NCBI RefSeq assembly: GCF_000209655.1
Contig: NC_015458.1
Span: forward strand, 434,001-498,000
Source: Pusillimonas sp. T7-7
GTDB taxonomy: Bacteria > Pseudomonadota > Gammaproteobacteria > Burkholderiales > Burkholderiaceae_B
Direction: 5' to 3'
Length of the DNA: 64,000 nucleotides
The notes beneath the pieces are model-generated. The model saw only the letters and a list, made by a program, of their open reading frames with translations. It was not told the origin of the DNA and made no database searches. The position numbers and the translations under genes are program-made. Positions 1-8,324 of this stretch are shown piece after piece (within the stretch, counting starts at the first letter, position 1; each line of letters begins with the position of its first letter).

Positions 1-2
1 AG

Positions 3-776
3 CAGGGCGTTGGCGGGATTGTGGCTTGCGGTACGACGGGTGAATACTACGCCCTGAACGAAGATGAGCGTCAGCAAGTGCTGGAATGCGTTAAGGAAGC
101 GGGGCAGGGCCGTGTCACGCTAATCGCGGGCGTCAATGGTTTGTCTACTCAAGAGGCCATCGGACGCGTACGCCAGGCCGAGGCACTGGGCTACGACGGG
201 CTGATGTTGGCCACGCCACCTTACAGCCTGCCTGGCCAAGCCGAAATTGTGGCCCACTTTCGCACTGTAGCCGAGGCCACCAAGCTGCCTATCGTCATGT
301 ACAACTTTCCAGCGCGCGTCGGCGTGGAAATTGGTTTTGATGCTGTTGTCGAGCTCAGCAAGATTCCCAATATCGTAGGTATCAAGGAAAGCAGCGGTAA
401 CTTCAGCCGGGCCTTGGCATTGATCAAGGCCGATCTGCCTAACTTTGAAGTCATTTGCGGATGCGATGACCAGGCGGCTGATTTTCTTTTCTGGGGCGTG
501 CGCAGCTGGATCAGTGGCGGCGCCAATGTGTTCCCCGGCGAACAGGCTGCCATGATCAATGCCTCGCTGGCAGGAAACTGGGACGAGGTGAAGTCTTTGA
601 TGACAAGCATGCTGCCTGTGATTCAGGCCATGGAGTCCGGGGACTACAACCAAAAGGCAAAGCTGGGTTGCCGCCGTCATGGTGTCGACGCCGGCTCAGT
701 ACGCCAGCCTCTGTTGCCGTTACCGGATTCGGATGCGCAGGAGTTTTCCCGTCTGCTTGAACAGTATCGTCGTTAA
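3..776 (+). CDS. DapA/N-acetylneuraminate lyase-family aldolase or dehydratase (5' truncated)
   Basis: Partial gene: the window begins inside it, and 257 codons remain of a family usually near 295-300, so about 40 N-terminal residues are missing. The TIM-barrel Schiff-base family is recognised by GTTGE near the start, YNFPARVG (Tyr of the catalytic triad region) and GIKESSG, whose Lys would form the Schiff base with a 2-oxo acid. The open frame continues upstream of the first in-window GTG (21), so that GTG is internal. It is followed after 9 bp by an aldehyde dehydrogenase gene and then an M20 hydrolase, suggesting one catabolic operon in which a keto acid is cleaved or dehydrated and the aldehyde oxidised. 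The substrate cannot be assigned. It does not closely resemble the 5-dehydro-4-deoxyglucarate dehydratases I know. Confidence 0.85.
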   Translation, partial: QGVGGIVACGTTGEYYALNEDERQQVLECVKEAGQGRVTLIAGVNGLSTQEAIGRVRQAEALGYDGLMLATPPYSLPGQAEIVAHFRTVAEATKLPIVMYNFPARVGVEIGFDAVVELSKIPNIVGIKESSGNFSRALALIKADLPNFEVICGCDDQAADFLFWGVRSWISGGANVFPGEQAAMINASLAGNWDEVKSLMTSMLPVIQAMESGDYNQKAKLGCRRHGVDAGSVRQPLLPLPDSDAQEFSRLLEQYRR

Positions 777-785
777 GGAACTGCC

Positions 786-2267
786 ATGTCATTGACCAAA
801 GAAGCCGTCTTTGCCCAGGCACGCGAAGGCAAGTTATGGGCGGGGCATCTGATTCCAGGGCATGTCGCTGGCGATGCGCGCCTGGAAAACATCACACCGA
901 TCGACAATACGCTGATTGGCCATATTGCTGATGGTGCGTCAGCCGATATCGATGCTGCCGTCAAGGCGGCGCGTGAGTGTTTCGAGGCGGGCGAATGGTC
1001 CCGTCGGTCTCCGGCCGCACGCAAGCAGGCCATGTACGACTGGATCGCACTGATGCGCGAGCATGCTGAAGAGCTGGCGGCGCTTGACTGCGTCGATGCC
1101 GGCAAGCCGATCACAGAATGCTTGAATACTGATATGCCTGCCACGCTGGACACCTTTGCCTGGTACGCCGAGGCTATCGATAAGTGTTTTGGCAAAATCG
1201 CACCCACTGGTCCCGACGCTCTGGGTATGATCGTCAAAGAACCGATTGGCGTCGTGGGCGCCGTGCTTCCCTGGAATTTTCCGGCGCAGATGTATGCATG
1301 GAAGGTAGCGCCTGCGTTGGCAGCGGGCAACTCGGTGGTTGTCAAACCTGCCGAGTTGACCTCGCTGAGCGCCTACCGCATGACGCAACTGGCTCATCAG
1401 GCCGGTATTCCCGAGGGCGCGCTGACCCTGGTCACTGGCTTGGGTGAAGCAGTTGGAGAGCCGCTGGGCCGCCATCCTGATGTCGATATGGTGTCGTTCA
1501 CCGGCTCCACTGAGGTGGGACGCATGTTCCTGAAATACTCTGCCGAAAGCAACCTCAAGGAAATCGTCCTTGAATGTGGTGGCAAGAGTCCTCAGCTTGT
1601 ATTTGATGATGCACCTATTGATGACATTATCGACCACTTGCTGGCTGCTGCCTTTTGGAACATGGGTGAGAACTGCAGCTGCGGTTCGCGTCTGATTGTG
1701 CAGTCGGGCATTAAGGATGAACTGTTGGGCAAGCTTAAGAAGCGCCTGGATAATTGGAAAGTGGGTCTGCCCACCGACGAATCCGTGCAGATCGGGCCCT
1801 TGGTCGAGAAAGTGCATTTCGACAAGGTCAAAAGTTTCCTGGATGATGCCAGGTCGGAAGGCGCCAACTTGTTTCATGGCGGCCGTGTGCATGCGGATCT
1901 GGGTAGTGGCTGGTATATAGAGCCGACTATTTTTGATGGCGTCACGCCAGCCATGCGCTTATTCCGCGAAGAGGTCTTTGGCCCCATTCTGGCTGTAACG
2001 ACGTTTGAAACCGAAGCCGAGGGCTTGCAGTTGGCCAACGATAGCGCCTATGGCTTGGCGGCATCGATCTATACGCTGGATGTCAGGCGTGCGCAAAGGG
2101 TGGCAGGCGCCATCCGGGCGGGTACGGTATCGGTCAACGGATTCTCCGAGGGCGACATTACGACTCCGTTTGGCGGCTATAAGCATTCTGGCTTCGGCGG
2201 CCGCGACAATGGATTGGAAGCCTTCGAGCAATACCAGCAGACCAAGACGATCTGGTATGTGAACTAG
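786..2267 (+). CDS. NAD(P)-dependent aldehyde dehydrogenase (PuuC/KauB-like)
   Basis: A 493-residue ALDH-superfamily enzyme that oxidises an aldehyde to the carboxylate with NAD(P)+. Visible motifs are PWNFP (substrate/cofactor channel), FTGSTEVG (cofactor-binding turn), LECGGKSP with general-base Glu263, and the nucleophile Cys297 in ENCSCGSR. A second Cys two residues later is a small oddity. The N-terminal half and the overall length resemble gamma-glutamyl-aminobutyraldehyde / omega-aminoaldehyde dehydrogenases. An AAGGA ribosome site precedes the ATG, 9 bp after the DapA-family gene, so the two are probably co-transcribed. Role in the operon (inference): removal of the aldehyde made by the upstream lyase. 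Substrate specificity is not readable from the sequence. Confidence 0.9.
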   Translation: MSLTKEAVFAQAREGKLWAGHLIPGHVAGDARLENITPIDNTLIGHIADGASADIDAAVKAARECFEAGEWSRRSPAARKQAMYDWIALMREHAEELAALDCVDAGKPITECLNTDMPATLDTFAWYAEAIDKCFGKIAPTGPDALGMIVKEPIGVVGAVLPWNFPAQMYAWKVAPALAAGNSVVVKPAELTSLSAYRMTQLAHQAGIPEGALTLVTGLGEAVGEPLGRHPDVDMVSFTGSTEVGRMFLKYSAESNLKEIVLECGGKSPQLVFDDAPIDDIIDHLLAAAFWNMGENCSCGSRLIVQSGIKDELLGKLKKRLDNWKVGLPTDESVQIGPLVEKVHFDKVKSFLDDARSEGANLFHGGRVHADLGSGWYIEPTIFDGVTPAMRLFREEVFGPILAVTTFETEAEGLQLANDSAYGLAASIYTLDVRRAQRVAGAIRAGTVSVNGFSEGDITTPFGGYKHSGFGGRDNGLEAFEQYQQTKTIWYVN

Positions 2268-2289
2268 TTCGGCCTTACTGCCGAATCAA

Positions 2290-2337
2290 CACCCTGCCGT
2301 CGGCGTTACACTGTAAGCCTCTGAATATGGCAGGGTG
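2290..2337. repeat. Inverted repeat between ALDH gene and M20 gene
   Basis: CACCCTGCC (2290-2298) is the exact reverse complement of GGCAGGGTG (2329-2337), with a 30-bp spacer that contains a further small TTAC/GTAA stem. The right arm ends 8 bp before the ATG of the M20 gene and covers its likely ribosome-binding region. A second small hairpin (2268-2285) directly follows the ALDH stop. It could be an attenuating RNA structure or an operator; nothing decides between these. Confidence 0.4.
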
Positions 2338-2345
2338 CAATCCTT

Positions 2346-3545
2346 ATGAAGCTTGTTGAACCGATAGTAGGTTGGCAGGGTGAAATTGCCGCCATTCGGC
2401 GTGATTTGCACGCACACCCCGAGCTGGCCTATCAGGAAAACCGAACCTCGGATATCGTGGCGCAGCAGCTGGAGTCTTGGGGCATAGAGGTGCACCGTGG
2501 GCTGGGCGTAACGGGCGTGGTGGGCGTAATACGTGGTGCGTCCGACAATGGGAGGTCCATAGGCCTGCGCGCCGACATGGACGCCTTGCCCATGCAAGAG
2601 ATCAATGCCTTTGAACATGCCAGCACCTACCCCGGAAAAATGCACGCTTGCGGCCATGACGGCCATACGGCAATGTTGCTGGCCGCGGCACGTTATCTGG
2701 CCCAGCACCGTAATTTCGACGGTGTGGTGTATGTGATTTTTCAGCCGGCCGAAGAAGGTCAGGTGGGCGCCGGTCGTATGATTGAAGACGGTCTGTTTAC
2801 CCGCTTTGCCATGAATGCGGTGTTCGGCATGCATAACTGGCCTGGCCTGCCGGTAGGCAAGTTCGGTGTTTGCGTGGGGCCCATCATGGCATCCAGCAAT
2901 TACTTTACGGTACGTATAAAAGGCAAGGGCGCCCATGCGGCCATGCCGCATATGGGTGTCGACCCCATCATGGCGGCCACCAACCTGACGCAGGCCTTGC
3001 AAAGCGTCGTCACACGCAATCGTAATCCTTACGATCCGGCCGTCCTGAGCATCACGCAAATCCATGCAGGGTCCGCCGACAACGTTATTCCCGACACGGC
3101 GGAACTGCGTGGCACAGTACGTACCTTCACTGAAGAAACGCTGGACATCATCGAGCAGCGCGTACGTGAACTGGTGCACAGTATCAGTCAAGGCTATGGC
3201 TGCACGGCAGACTTTGCTTTTGATCGGAAATATCCGCCCACCATCAATCATCCGAAAGAGACGGCCTTCAGCGTTCAGGTGCTGAAAGACCTGGTCGGCC
3301 CAGAGAATGTTGATGATGCGGTCCAGCCTGCCATGACAGGCGAGGACTTTGCCCTGATGCTGAAAGAGCGGCCCGGTTGTTATCTATGGATAGGCAACGG
3401 GCAGGGTGGCCACCGCTTGCCGGGGCATGGGGAAGGCCCTTGTACCTTGCACAATGCCAGTTACGACTTCAACGACGAGCTGATTCCCATCGGCGCCAGT
3501 TATTGGGTGGAGCTGGCACGGCGCTGGTTATCGACAGCCGGCTAA
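2346..3545 (+). CDS. M20-family amidohydrolase (hippurate hydrolase / N-acyl amino acid aminoacylase type)
   Basis: A 399-residue metallopeptidase-fold hydrolase that should cleave an N-acyl or amide bond and release an amino acid. Metal-binding landmarks are in order: RADMDALPMQE, HACGHDGHTAMLL (metal His/Asp), FQPAEEGQVGAGRMI (catalytic Glu plus metal Glu), and GMHNWPG. The dimerisation domain follows, with a late TGEDFA metal-site Glu. Length and motifs match the HipO/YtnL/AbgA group. It lies 78 bp after the ALDH gene in the same direction and converges on the MocR regulator gene. No signal peptide is visible, so it is cytoplasmic. The natural substrate is unknown. Confidence 0.9.
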   Translation: MKLVEPIVGWQGEIAAIRRDLHAHPELAYQENRTSDIVAQQLESWGIEVHRGLGVTGVVGVIRGASDNGRSIGLRADMDALPMQEINAFEHASTYPGKMHACGHDGHTAMLLAAARYLAQHRNFDGVVYVIFQPAEEGQVGAGRMIEDGLFTRFAMNAVFGMHNWPGLPVGKFGVCVGPIMASSNYFTVRIKGKGAHAAMPHMGVDPIMAATNLTQALQSVVTRNRNPYDPAVLSITQIHAGSADNVIPDTAELRGTVRTFTEETLDIIEQRVRELVHSISQGYGCTADFAFDRKYPPTINHPKETAFSVQVLKDLVGPENVDDAVQPAMTGEDFALMLKERPGCYLWIGNGQGGHRLPGHGEGPCTLHNASYDFNDELIPIGASYWVELARRWLSTAG

Positions 3546-3555
3546 TCACCTTTGC

Positions 3556-5034
3556 TTATTGCTTCGTTTCCCGAAAGTTGCCGATCGGCTGTGTAGTCCG
3601 GACCTGCTTGAGCAGCGCTGCCAATGTCTGCCAGCCTTGTGGATCATCGACCATGGAAACGGCCAGCCTGAAGCGGGAAGAGGGCGACTGAATGGGTGAA
3701 AATAAAACGCCGGGTGCAAACAGGACGCCAGTTGCCGCAGCCTTGCGCGCCAGCGTTTCGGTGTCCATGCCGCAGTCTGCCCATACGAACATTCCCGCAT
3801 GCGGCTCATGCGGTACAGAGCAACCCGCTTGCAGCAGCATCTTGATGCATTGATCGCGGGCATGGTCCACGCGGGTGCGCAATCGCTCAATATGGCGTCG
3901 GTAGTGTCCTTCGGCCAGTATGCGATAGAGTACCTGTTCTCCCAGCTCTGGTGTGGTCAGGGCGCCCAGCAGCTTGGTATCAACCAGCTTGTCGATAAGG
4001 GCCGGTGAACCGGCCACGTAACCGACTCGCAGACTGGCTGCCAGCGTTTTGGAATAGCCCCCTACCAACAACACTCGGTTCAGGCGGTCAAGGGCAGCCA
4101 GACGCACAGGCGCAGCAGGGTGGAAATCGGCATAAGTATCGTCCTCGACCAGCAGAAAATTGAAACGTTCGGCAATGCGCAGTATTTCGTAGGCAACGCC
4201 TGCCGACAGGGTATGGCCTGTGGGGTTATGAACTGCGGTATTTGTGATGAACAGTTTTGGACGATGTGTTTCAGCCAAATCCGCCAGGGCTTGTGTATCT
4301 GGCCCGTCTGCCCGACGGGGCACACCAATCACTTTTGCGCCCAGAGCCGTCAGACGGCCAAATATCAGGAACCAGCCCGGGTCCTCTACAAGAACCGTGT
4401 CCCCGGGCCTGATGAAGGTACGCGATATCAGATCCAGCCCATGAGTGACGCCGGCGACCGTCATTAAATGATGGTCCGGATGAGCGGGTACGTCTTGCGC
4501 TTGCAAGGAAAAAGCAATTTGCTGACGTAGTGCTTTCAGCCCTTTGGGCACTCCGTAGCCCACCAGGCTGCGGCCTATGCTGCGCCCTACAGTACGTACG
4601 GCTGCGGCCACCATCTCGTGATCCAGCCACGAGGCCGGCAGCAGCCCTGCGCTGCCCGGCATATGTGGCAGCGCATCTTCACGAAACATGCTGCGCAGCA
4701 AAAATACCGTGTCAAAAGCGGCATCGGGCGCCAGGTTCGGGCTTGGGGCGGATGCCGGGATGGAGGCGCGGGCTGGTGGAGAGACATAGAAGCCTGAGCC
4801 GCGCCTGGACTGTATGATGCCTTGGGCCACCAGGCGATCATAGGCCTGGACGACAGTGAAACGGCTTAAACCGGCTTCGTCGGCCATGGATCTGACCGAT
4901 GGAAGGCGCATGCCCGAGCGCAAGCCATGATTCCGTATCCGGGAACCAAGGTGTTCAACCAGTTGATCCACGAGCGAGATGCTGGAGTCTCTGAGTGGTT
5001 TCCAGGATGTATTGAAGCGGCTTGAAAGTGTCAT
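3556..5034 (-). CDS. MocR/PdxR-type transcriptional regulator (GntR wHTH fused to aminotransferase-like domain)
   Basis: A 492-residue fusion regulator. Residues about 15-85 form a GntR winged helix (RLPSVRSMADEAGLSRFTVVQ then RRGSGFYV). A linker follows, and then from about residue 115 a fold-type I aminotransferase domain with the PLP lysine in GGYSKTLAASLRVGY. PLP-binding landmarks such as NTAVHNPTG and VEDDTYADF are present, so PLP binding is likely. MocR proteins sense PLP or PLP-amino-acid adducts and usually act on a divergent or adjacent promoter. Here the divergent partner is a LysE-type exporter, and the convergent neighbours are the amidohydrolase/ALDH genes. The control target is inferred from position only. 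Confidence 0.93.
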   Translation of the reverse strand: MTLSSRFNTSWKPLRDSSISLVDQLVEHLGSRIRNHGLRSGMRLPSVRSMADEAGLSRFTVVQAYDRLVAQGIIQSRRGSGFYVSPPARASIPASAPSPNLAPDAAFDTVFLLRSMFREDALPHMPGSAGLLPASWLDHEMVAAAVRTVGRSIGRSLVGYGVPKGLKALRQQIAFSLQAQDVPAHPDHHLMTVAGVTHGLDLISRTFIRPGDTVLVEDPGWFLIFGRLTALGAKVIGVPRRADGPDTQALADLAETHRPKLFITNTAVHNPTGHTLSAGVAYEILRIAERFNFLLVEDDTYADFHPAAPVRLAALDRLNRVLLVGGYSKTLAASLRVGYVAGSPALIDKLVDTKLLGALTTPELGEQVLYRILAEGHYRRHIERLRTRVDHARDQCIKMLLQAGCSVPHEPHAGMFVWADCGMDTETLARKAAATGVLFAPGVLFSPIQSPSSRFRLAVSMVDDPQGWQTLAALLKQVRTTQPIGNFRETKQ

Positions 5035-5144
5035 GGTTATCGCACCAGGCCAATTTTGATAGTGAACTGAAATATTGTATAGGTACTGTACTGGTCTTGA
5101 GCGTTAGCATACTGCTGAACATTCACTTTTTCATAAGATTTTCC

Positions 5145-5741
5145 ATGACCGTCAGCGTGCTGCTTTCCTTGATCGTCTTTACTTTTGTCAATTCCATTAC
5201 ACCAGGACCGAACAACGTCATGCTGACGGCATCGGGGTCAACTTTCGGCTACCGCCGATCGCTGCCTCATATGCTGGGCATCACCATAGGGGTGTCTGTT
5301 ATGGTGCTGTTGGTTGGTGCGGGCCTGGGTGCTGTATTCGAGGCGATGCCCATGCTTTACACGGTGTTGAAGTATGTGGGGGCGGCTTATTTGCTGTACC
5401 TGGCGTGGCGCATTGCGCGGGCGGGGTCGATAGATGGCGGGCAAGCGCGTGGCAAACCTTTCAGCTTTATCCAGGCGGCGGCTTTTCAGTGGGTCAACCC
5501 CAAGGCCTGGCTGATGGCCGTAGGAATTGTGGCCGCCTATATGCCCCAGGAAAATTTTTACTGGAACCTGACGGTCGCCACGCTGGTGGTTTCGCTCGTT
5601 AACTTTCCGAGCATCAGCGTGTGGACTTTGTTCGGTAGTGCCGTGCGGCGTCTGCTGCACCGGCCTGAGTCGGTGCAGCGTTTCAATATCGCCATGGCGA
5701 TATTGCTGGTGGCTTCGCTTTATGGCGTGGTGTCGGTCTGA
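5145..5741 (+). CDS. LysE/RhtB-family amino acid exporter
   Basis: A 198-residue integral membrane protein of about six helices that exports amino acids or derivatives. The family hallmark is near the N-terminus: FVNSITPGPNNVMLTASG. A further conserved segment (GAAYLLYLAWRI, then FQWVNPKAWLMA) follows. The frame is open upstream to 5022, but the ATG at 5145 starts exactly at the hydrophobic first helix expected for the family, and the upstream residues are not membrane-like, so I chose it. It is divergent from the MocR gene, the usual arrangement for MocR-regulated transporters. Its last 22 bases overlap the 3' end of the convergent ProQ-like gene. Confidence 0.9.
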   Translation: MTVSVLLSLIVFTFVNSITPGPNNVMLTASGSTFGYRRSLPHMLGITIGVSVMVLLVGAGLGAVFEAMPMLYTVLKYVGAAYLLYLAWRIARAGSIDGGQARGKPFSFIQAAAFQWVNPKAWLMAVGIVAAYMPQENFYWNLTVATLVVSLVNFPSISVWTLFGSAVRRLLHRPESVQRFNIAMAILLVASLYGVVSV

Positions 5742-6334
5742 TCGGAGGTGGCGGGAGCTTCTGACGCCGAGGGCTCAGGACTGGTTGGCTCTGCTCCAGC
5801 TTTCTGCTCATCTGCGGCTGGCTTGCCGGGTTCTGCAACAACCGGTTTGCCTGCTTCTTGTTTGCGTGACCGTATGGCATGTGAGCGCCGACGATTGGCC
5901 AGTTGCTTGGCATGTTGAGCGTCGGCGACGGTAACCTCGCCAGCTGGCTCACCATTCAGGTCCAGCCGGGCGGTGCCTTCTGTCATGCAGGCCCAGTAGC
6001 GGCTGCCCTGGCACCACGTCTTGACGGCTTCCTTGATCTCGGCATTGGTGAGCTTCAAGGTTTCGGCCTGAGCGTACAGGTCTTTGTGTATGCCCAGTTT
6101 CAGGGGCAGCTTGGGCGCGGGTTTTTTTGGGAAGGCCTGCGGAAACTGCTTCTGAAGCCGGGAAATGGTGATGACCACGGGATCGACAGGAGTTTCCGTT
6201 GCGGGCTTGCGACCAGTTTTACGGGCACCTTGAGGCGCCTGGCGGGTTTTCCGCTTTTCCTGCTCGTTCCGTTTTTCCTGCTCAGCTTGCGCGACCAGCT
6301 CGCGCCTGAGCGCGGCAAGTTGTTCAAATCCCAT
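5720..6334 (-). CDS. ProQ/FinO-domain RNA chaperone
   Basis: A 204-residue protein with a charged N-terminal arm rich in Lys, Arg, Glu and Gln (residues about 10-45). A ProQ/FinO domain follows (about 47-150: FPQAFPKKPAPKLPLKLGI, then LKLTNAEIKEAVKTWCQGSRYW), then a low-complexity Pro/Glu/Ala tail. The domain binds structured RNAs, including 3' ends of mRNAs and sRNAs. The frame is open to 6439, but I chose the ATG at 6334 because the upstream residues would overlap the leader of the divergent gene and do not look conserved. It overlaps the LysE-family gene tail to tail by 22 bp, so the two mRNA 3' ends could pair. Confidence 0.88.
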   Translation of the reverse strand: MGFEQLAALRRELVAQAEQEKRNEQEKRKTRQAPQGARKTGRKPATETPVDPVVITISRLQKQFPQAFPKKPAPKLPLKLGIHKDLYAQAETLKLTNAEIKEAVKTWCQGSRYWACMTEGTARLDLNGEPAGEVTVADAQHAKQLANRRRSHAIRSRKQEAGKPVVAEPGKPAADEQKAGAEPTSPEPSASEAPATSDQTDTTP

Positions 6335-6431
6335 AAGGCAATCAATCCGTGAAGTATGAACCGCGAATTGTAGCAAGCCCTGTGGTGTAAAGTCTTGAGC
6401 TATGATCAAGAAAGTTACGGAGACCCGCCCC

Positions 6432-7016
6432 ATGTTCAAAGTCTATGCCATTGATGGCATTACTCCCGTTGTCGATCCCAGTGCTTATGTGCATCCATCT
6501 GCCGTACTGATCGGCGATGTCATTGTCGGGCCGGGCGTGTACATAGGCCCGCTGGCGAGCTTGCGGGGCGACTTTGGCCGCATCACGCTCAAGGCAGGGT
6601 CCAACGTCCAGGACGGCTGTATTATTCATGGCATAGCTGAAAGCGACACGCTGGTCGATGTAGACGGCCACATAGGCCACGGCGCCGTACTGCATGGTTG
6701 CACCATAGGGCGCAATGCCCTGGTCGGCATGAATGCCGTGGTCATGGATCGGGCCGTCATAGGCGAGTCCAGCATTGTGGCTGCCATGGCTTTCGTAAAG
6801 ATAGGGCTGGAGATTCCGGCGCGCAGTCTGGTGGTGGGGTCGCCCGCGCGTGTCCTGCGCGAGCTGAGTGACGCGGAAATCGCGGGTAAAACTTTTGGCA
6901 CCCGGCAATATCAGCGTTTGACCACACGTAGTCTGGAAACCATGCAGGCTGTGGCGCCTCTGGTCCAAGTGGAAGAAAACCGGCCCCGCCTGACACCGGA
7001 ACAAATCAACCCGTAG
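6432..7016 (+). CDS. PaaY/CaiE-like hexapeptide-repeat protein (gamma carbonic anhydrase fold)
   Basis: A 194-residue left-handed beta-helix protein. The hexapeptide repeats run through residues about 10-145 (for example [20 protein letters not shown]), with metal-ligand His positions in HGIAES..., [12 protein letters not shown]. The C-terminal helix (about 150-194) fits PaaY/CaiE length. PaaY is a thioesterase associated with phenylacetate degradation, and CaiE a carnitine-pathway accessory protein. No paa or cai genes are in this window, so only the fold-level call is firm. The start at 6432 gives the conserved N-terminus; ten extra residues would be possible from 6402. It converges on the lldD gene. 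Confidence 0.85.
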   Translation: MFKVYAIDGITPVVDPSAYVHPSAVLIGDVIVGPGVYIGPLASLRGDFGRITLKAGSNVQDGCIIHGIAESDTLVDVDGHIGHGAVLHGCTIGRNALVGMNAVVMDRAVIGESSIVAAMAFVKIGLEIPARSLVVGSPARVLRELSDAEIAGKTFGTRQYQRLTTRSLETMQAVAPLVQVEENRPRLTPEQINP

Positions 7017-7059
7017 TGCTGGCTTTGCTCGGGGCTTGGGCGGCGGGGCAGCCGGTAAC

Positions 7060-8220
7060 TCAGTCGAAAATGCTTGGGTTCAGTAGAATTGAACGATCTA
7101 CATCGCGGATGTCAGTACGGCCGCAGAAGCCCATGGTGATATCCATTTCGTTGGCCAGCATCTGCAGGCAACGGTACACGCCGGCTTCGCCCATGGCGCC
7201 CAGCGAATACAGGAAGGCCCGGCCCACCATGGTGCCTTTGGCGCCCAGGGCAACCGCCCTGATCACATCCTGCCCGGAACGAATGCCGCCGTCCATCCAT
7301 ACTTCGATTTCTTTGCCGACAGCATGGGTAATGGCAGGCAGGGCGGAAATGGATGAAGGCGCGCCGTCGAGTTGACGGCCGCCATGATTGGAAACAATCA
7401 GGGCATCGGCGCCTGACTCGACGGCCAGATGGGCGTCCTGAGGATCCATGATGCCTTTCAGCACCAGCTTGCCGCCCCAGCGTTTCTTGATCCATTCAAT
7501 GTCGGCCCAGCACAGGGCCGGGTCGAACTGTTCGGCTGTCCATGACGATAGTGAAGACAGGTCGCTCACCCCTTTGGCGTGGCCTACGATATTGCCGAAA
7601 CTGCGGCGTTTGGTGCCCAGCATATTCACGCACCAGCGTGGCTTGGTAGCAAGGTTGATCAGATTGGCCAGGGTGGGTTTGGGAGGAGTCGACAGCCCGT
7701 TCCTGATGTCTTTATGGCGTTGGCCCAGCACTTGCAGATCAAGTGTCAGCACCAATGCCGAGCAGTTGGCCGCCTTGGCGCGATCGATCAGGCGTTCCAT
7801 GAAATCGCGGTCGCGCATGACATAGAGTTGAAACCAGAATGGCTGGCTGGTGTGCTTGGCGATATCTTCGATCGAGCAGATGCTCATGGTGGATAGCGTG
7901 AAGGGTATGCCAAACCGCTCGGCGGCCTTGGCGCCAAGGATCTCGCCGTCGGCGTGCTGCATGCCCGTGAGGCCCGTGGGGGCGATGGCTACCGGCATGG
8001 CCACATCAATGCCCACCATGGACGAACGTAGGCTGCGCTGGCTGATATCGACGGCGACGCGCTGGCGAAACTTGATTTTCTGAAAGTCGGTTTCGTTGGC
8101 GCGGTAGGTGCTTTCCGTCCAGGAGCCAGAATCGGCATAGTCGTAGAACATTCTTGGCACGCGCCGCTCGGCCAATTGGCGGAAGTCTTCAACGCAGGTT
8201 ATTTTTGTAGGGGTGGACAA
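7060..8220 (-). CDS. lldD: FMN-dependent alpha-hydroxy acid dehydrogenase (L-lactate dehydrogenase LldD type)
   Basis: A 386-residue FMN TIM-barrel enzyme that oxidises L-lactate or a related 2-hydroxy acid and passes electrons to the respiratory chain. Diagnostic segments are the FMN-binding APTGLTG, the active-site SNHGGRQLDG (catalytic His and Arg) and VWMDGGIRSGQDVIRA (phosphate-binding). The start codon is TTG (8218-8220), preceded at good spacing by AGGAGAG, which fixes the start. It is a single-gene unit between a PaaY-like gene and the PRTase-HAD gene. The family also includes mandelate and glycolate oxidising members, so L-lactate is the likely but unproven substrate. Confidence 0.85.
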   Translation of the reverse strand: MSTPTKITCVEDFRQLAERRVPRMFYDYADSGSWTESTYRANETDFQKIKFRQRVAVDISQRSLRSSMVGIDVAMPVAIAPTGLTGMQHADGEILGAKAAERFGIPFTLSTMSICSIEDIAKHTSQPFWFQLYVMRDRDFMERLIDRAKAANCSALVLTLDLQVLGQRHKDIRNGLSTPPKPTLANLINLATKPRWCVNMLGTKRRSFGNIVGHAKGVSDLSSLSSWTAEQFDPALCWADIEWIKKRWGGKLVLKGIMDPQDAHLAVESGADALIVSNHGGRQLDGAPSSISALPAITHAVGKEIEVWMDGGIRSGQDVIRAVALGAKGTMVGRAFLYSLGAMGEAGVYRCLQMLANEMDITMGFCGRTDIRDVDRSILLNPSIFD

Positions 8221-8324
8221 GAAAGCTCTCCTGGTATTCGTTTAGATCGTGGATTGCCGTGCTGCCAGGGCGTGTTGCATGGTTTCCGGCAAAATAATGC
8301 ATCGTAATTAAAAATACTACAAGT

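Noticed and set aside
1..3545. Glucarate or hydroxyproline degradation operon
   Set aside because: A DapA-family lyase plus aldehyde dehydrogenase suggested it, but the lyase does not closely resemble the known dehydratase and the other pathway genes are absent.
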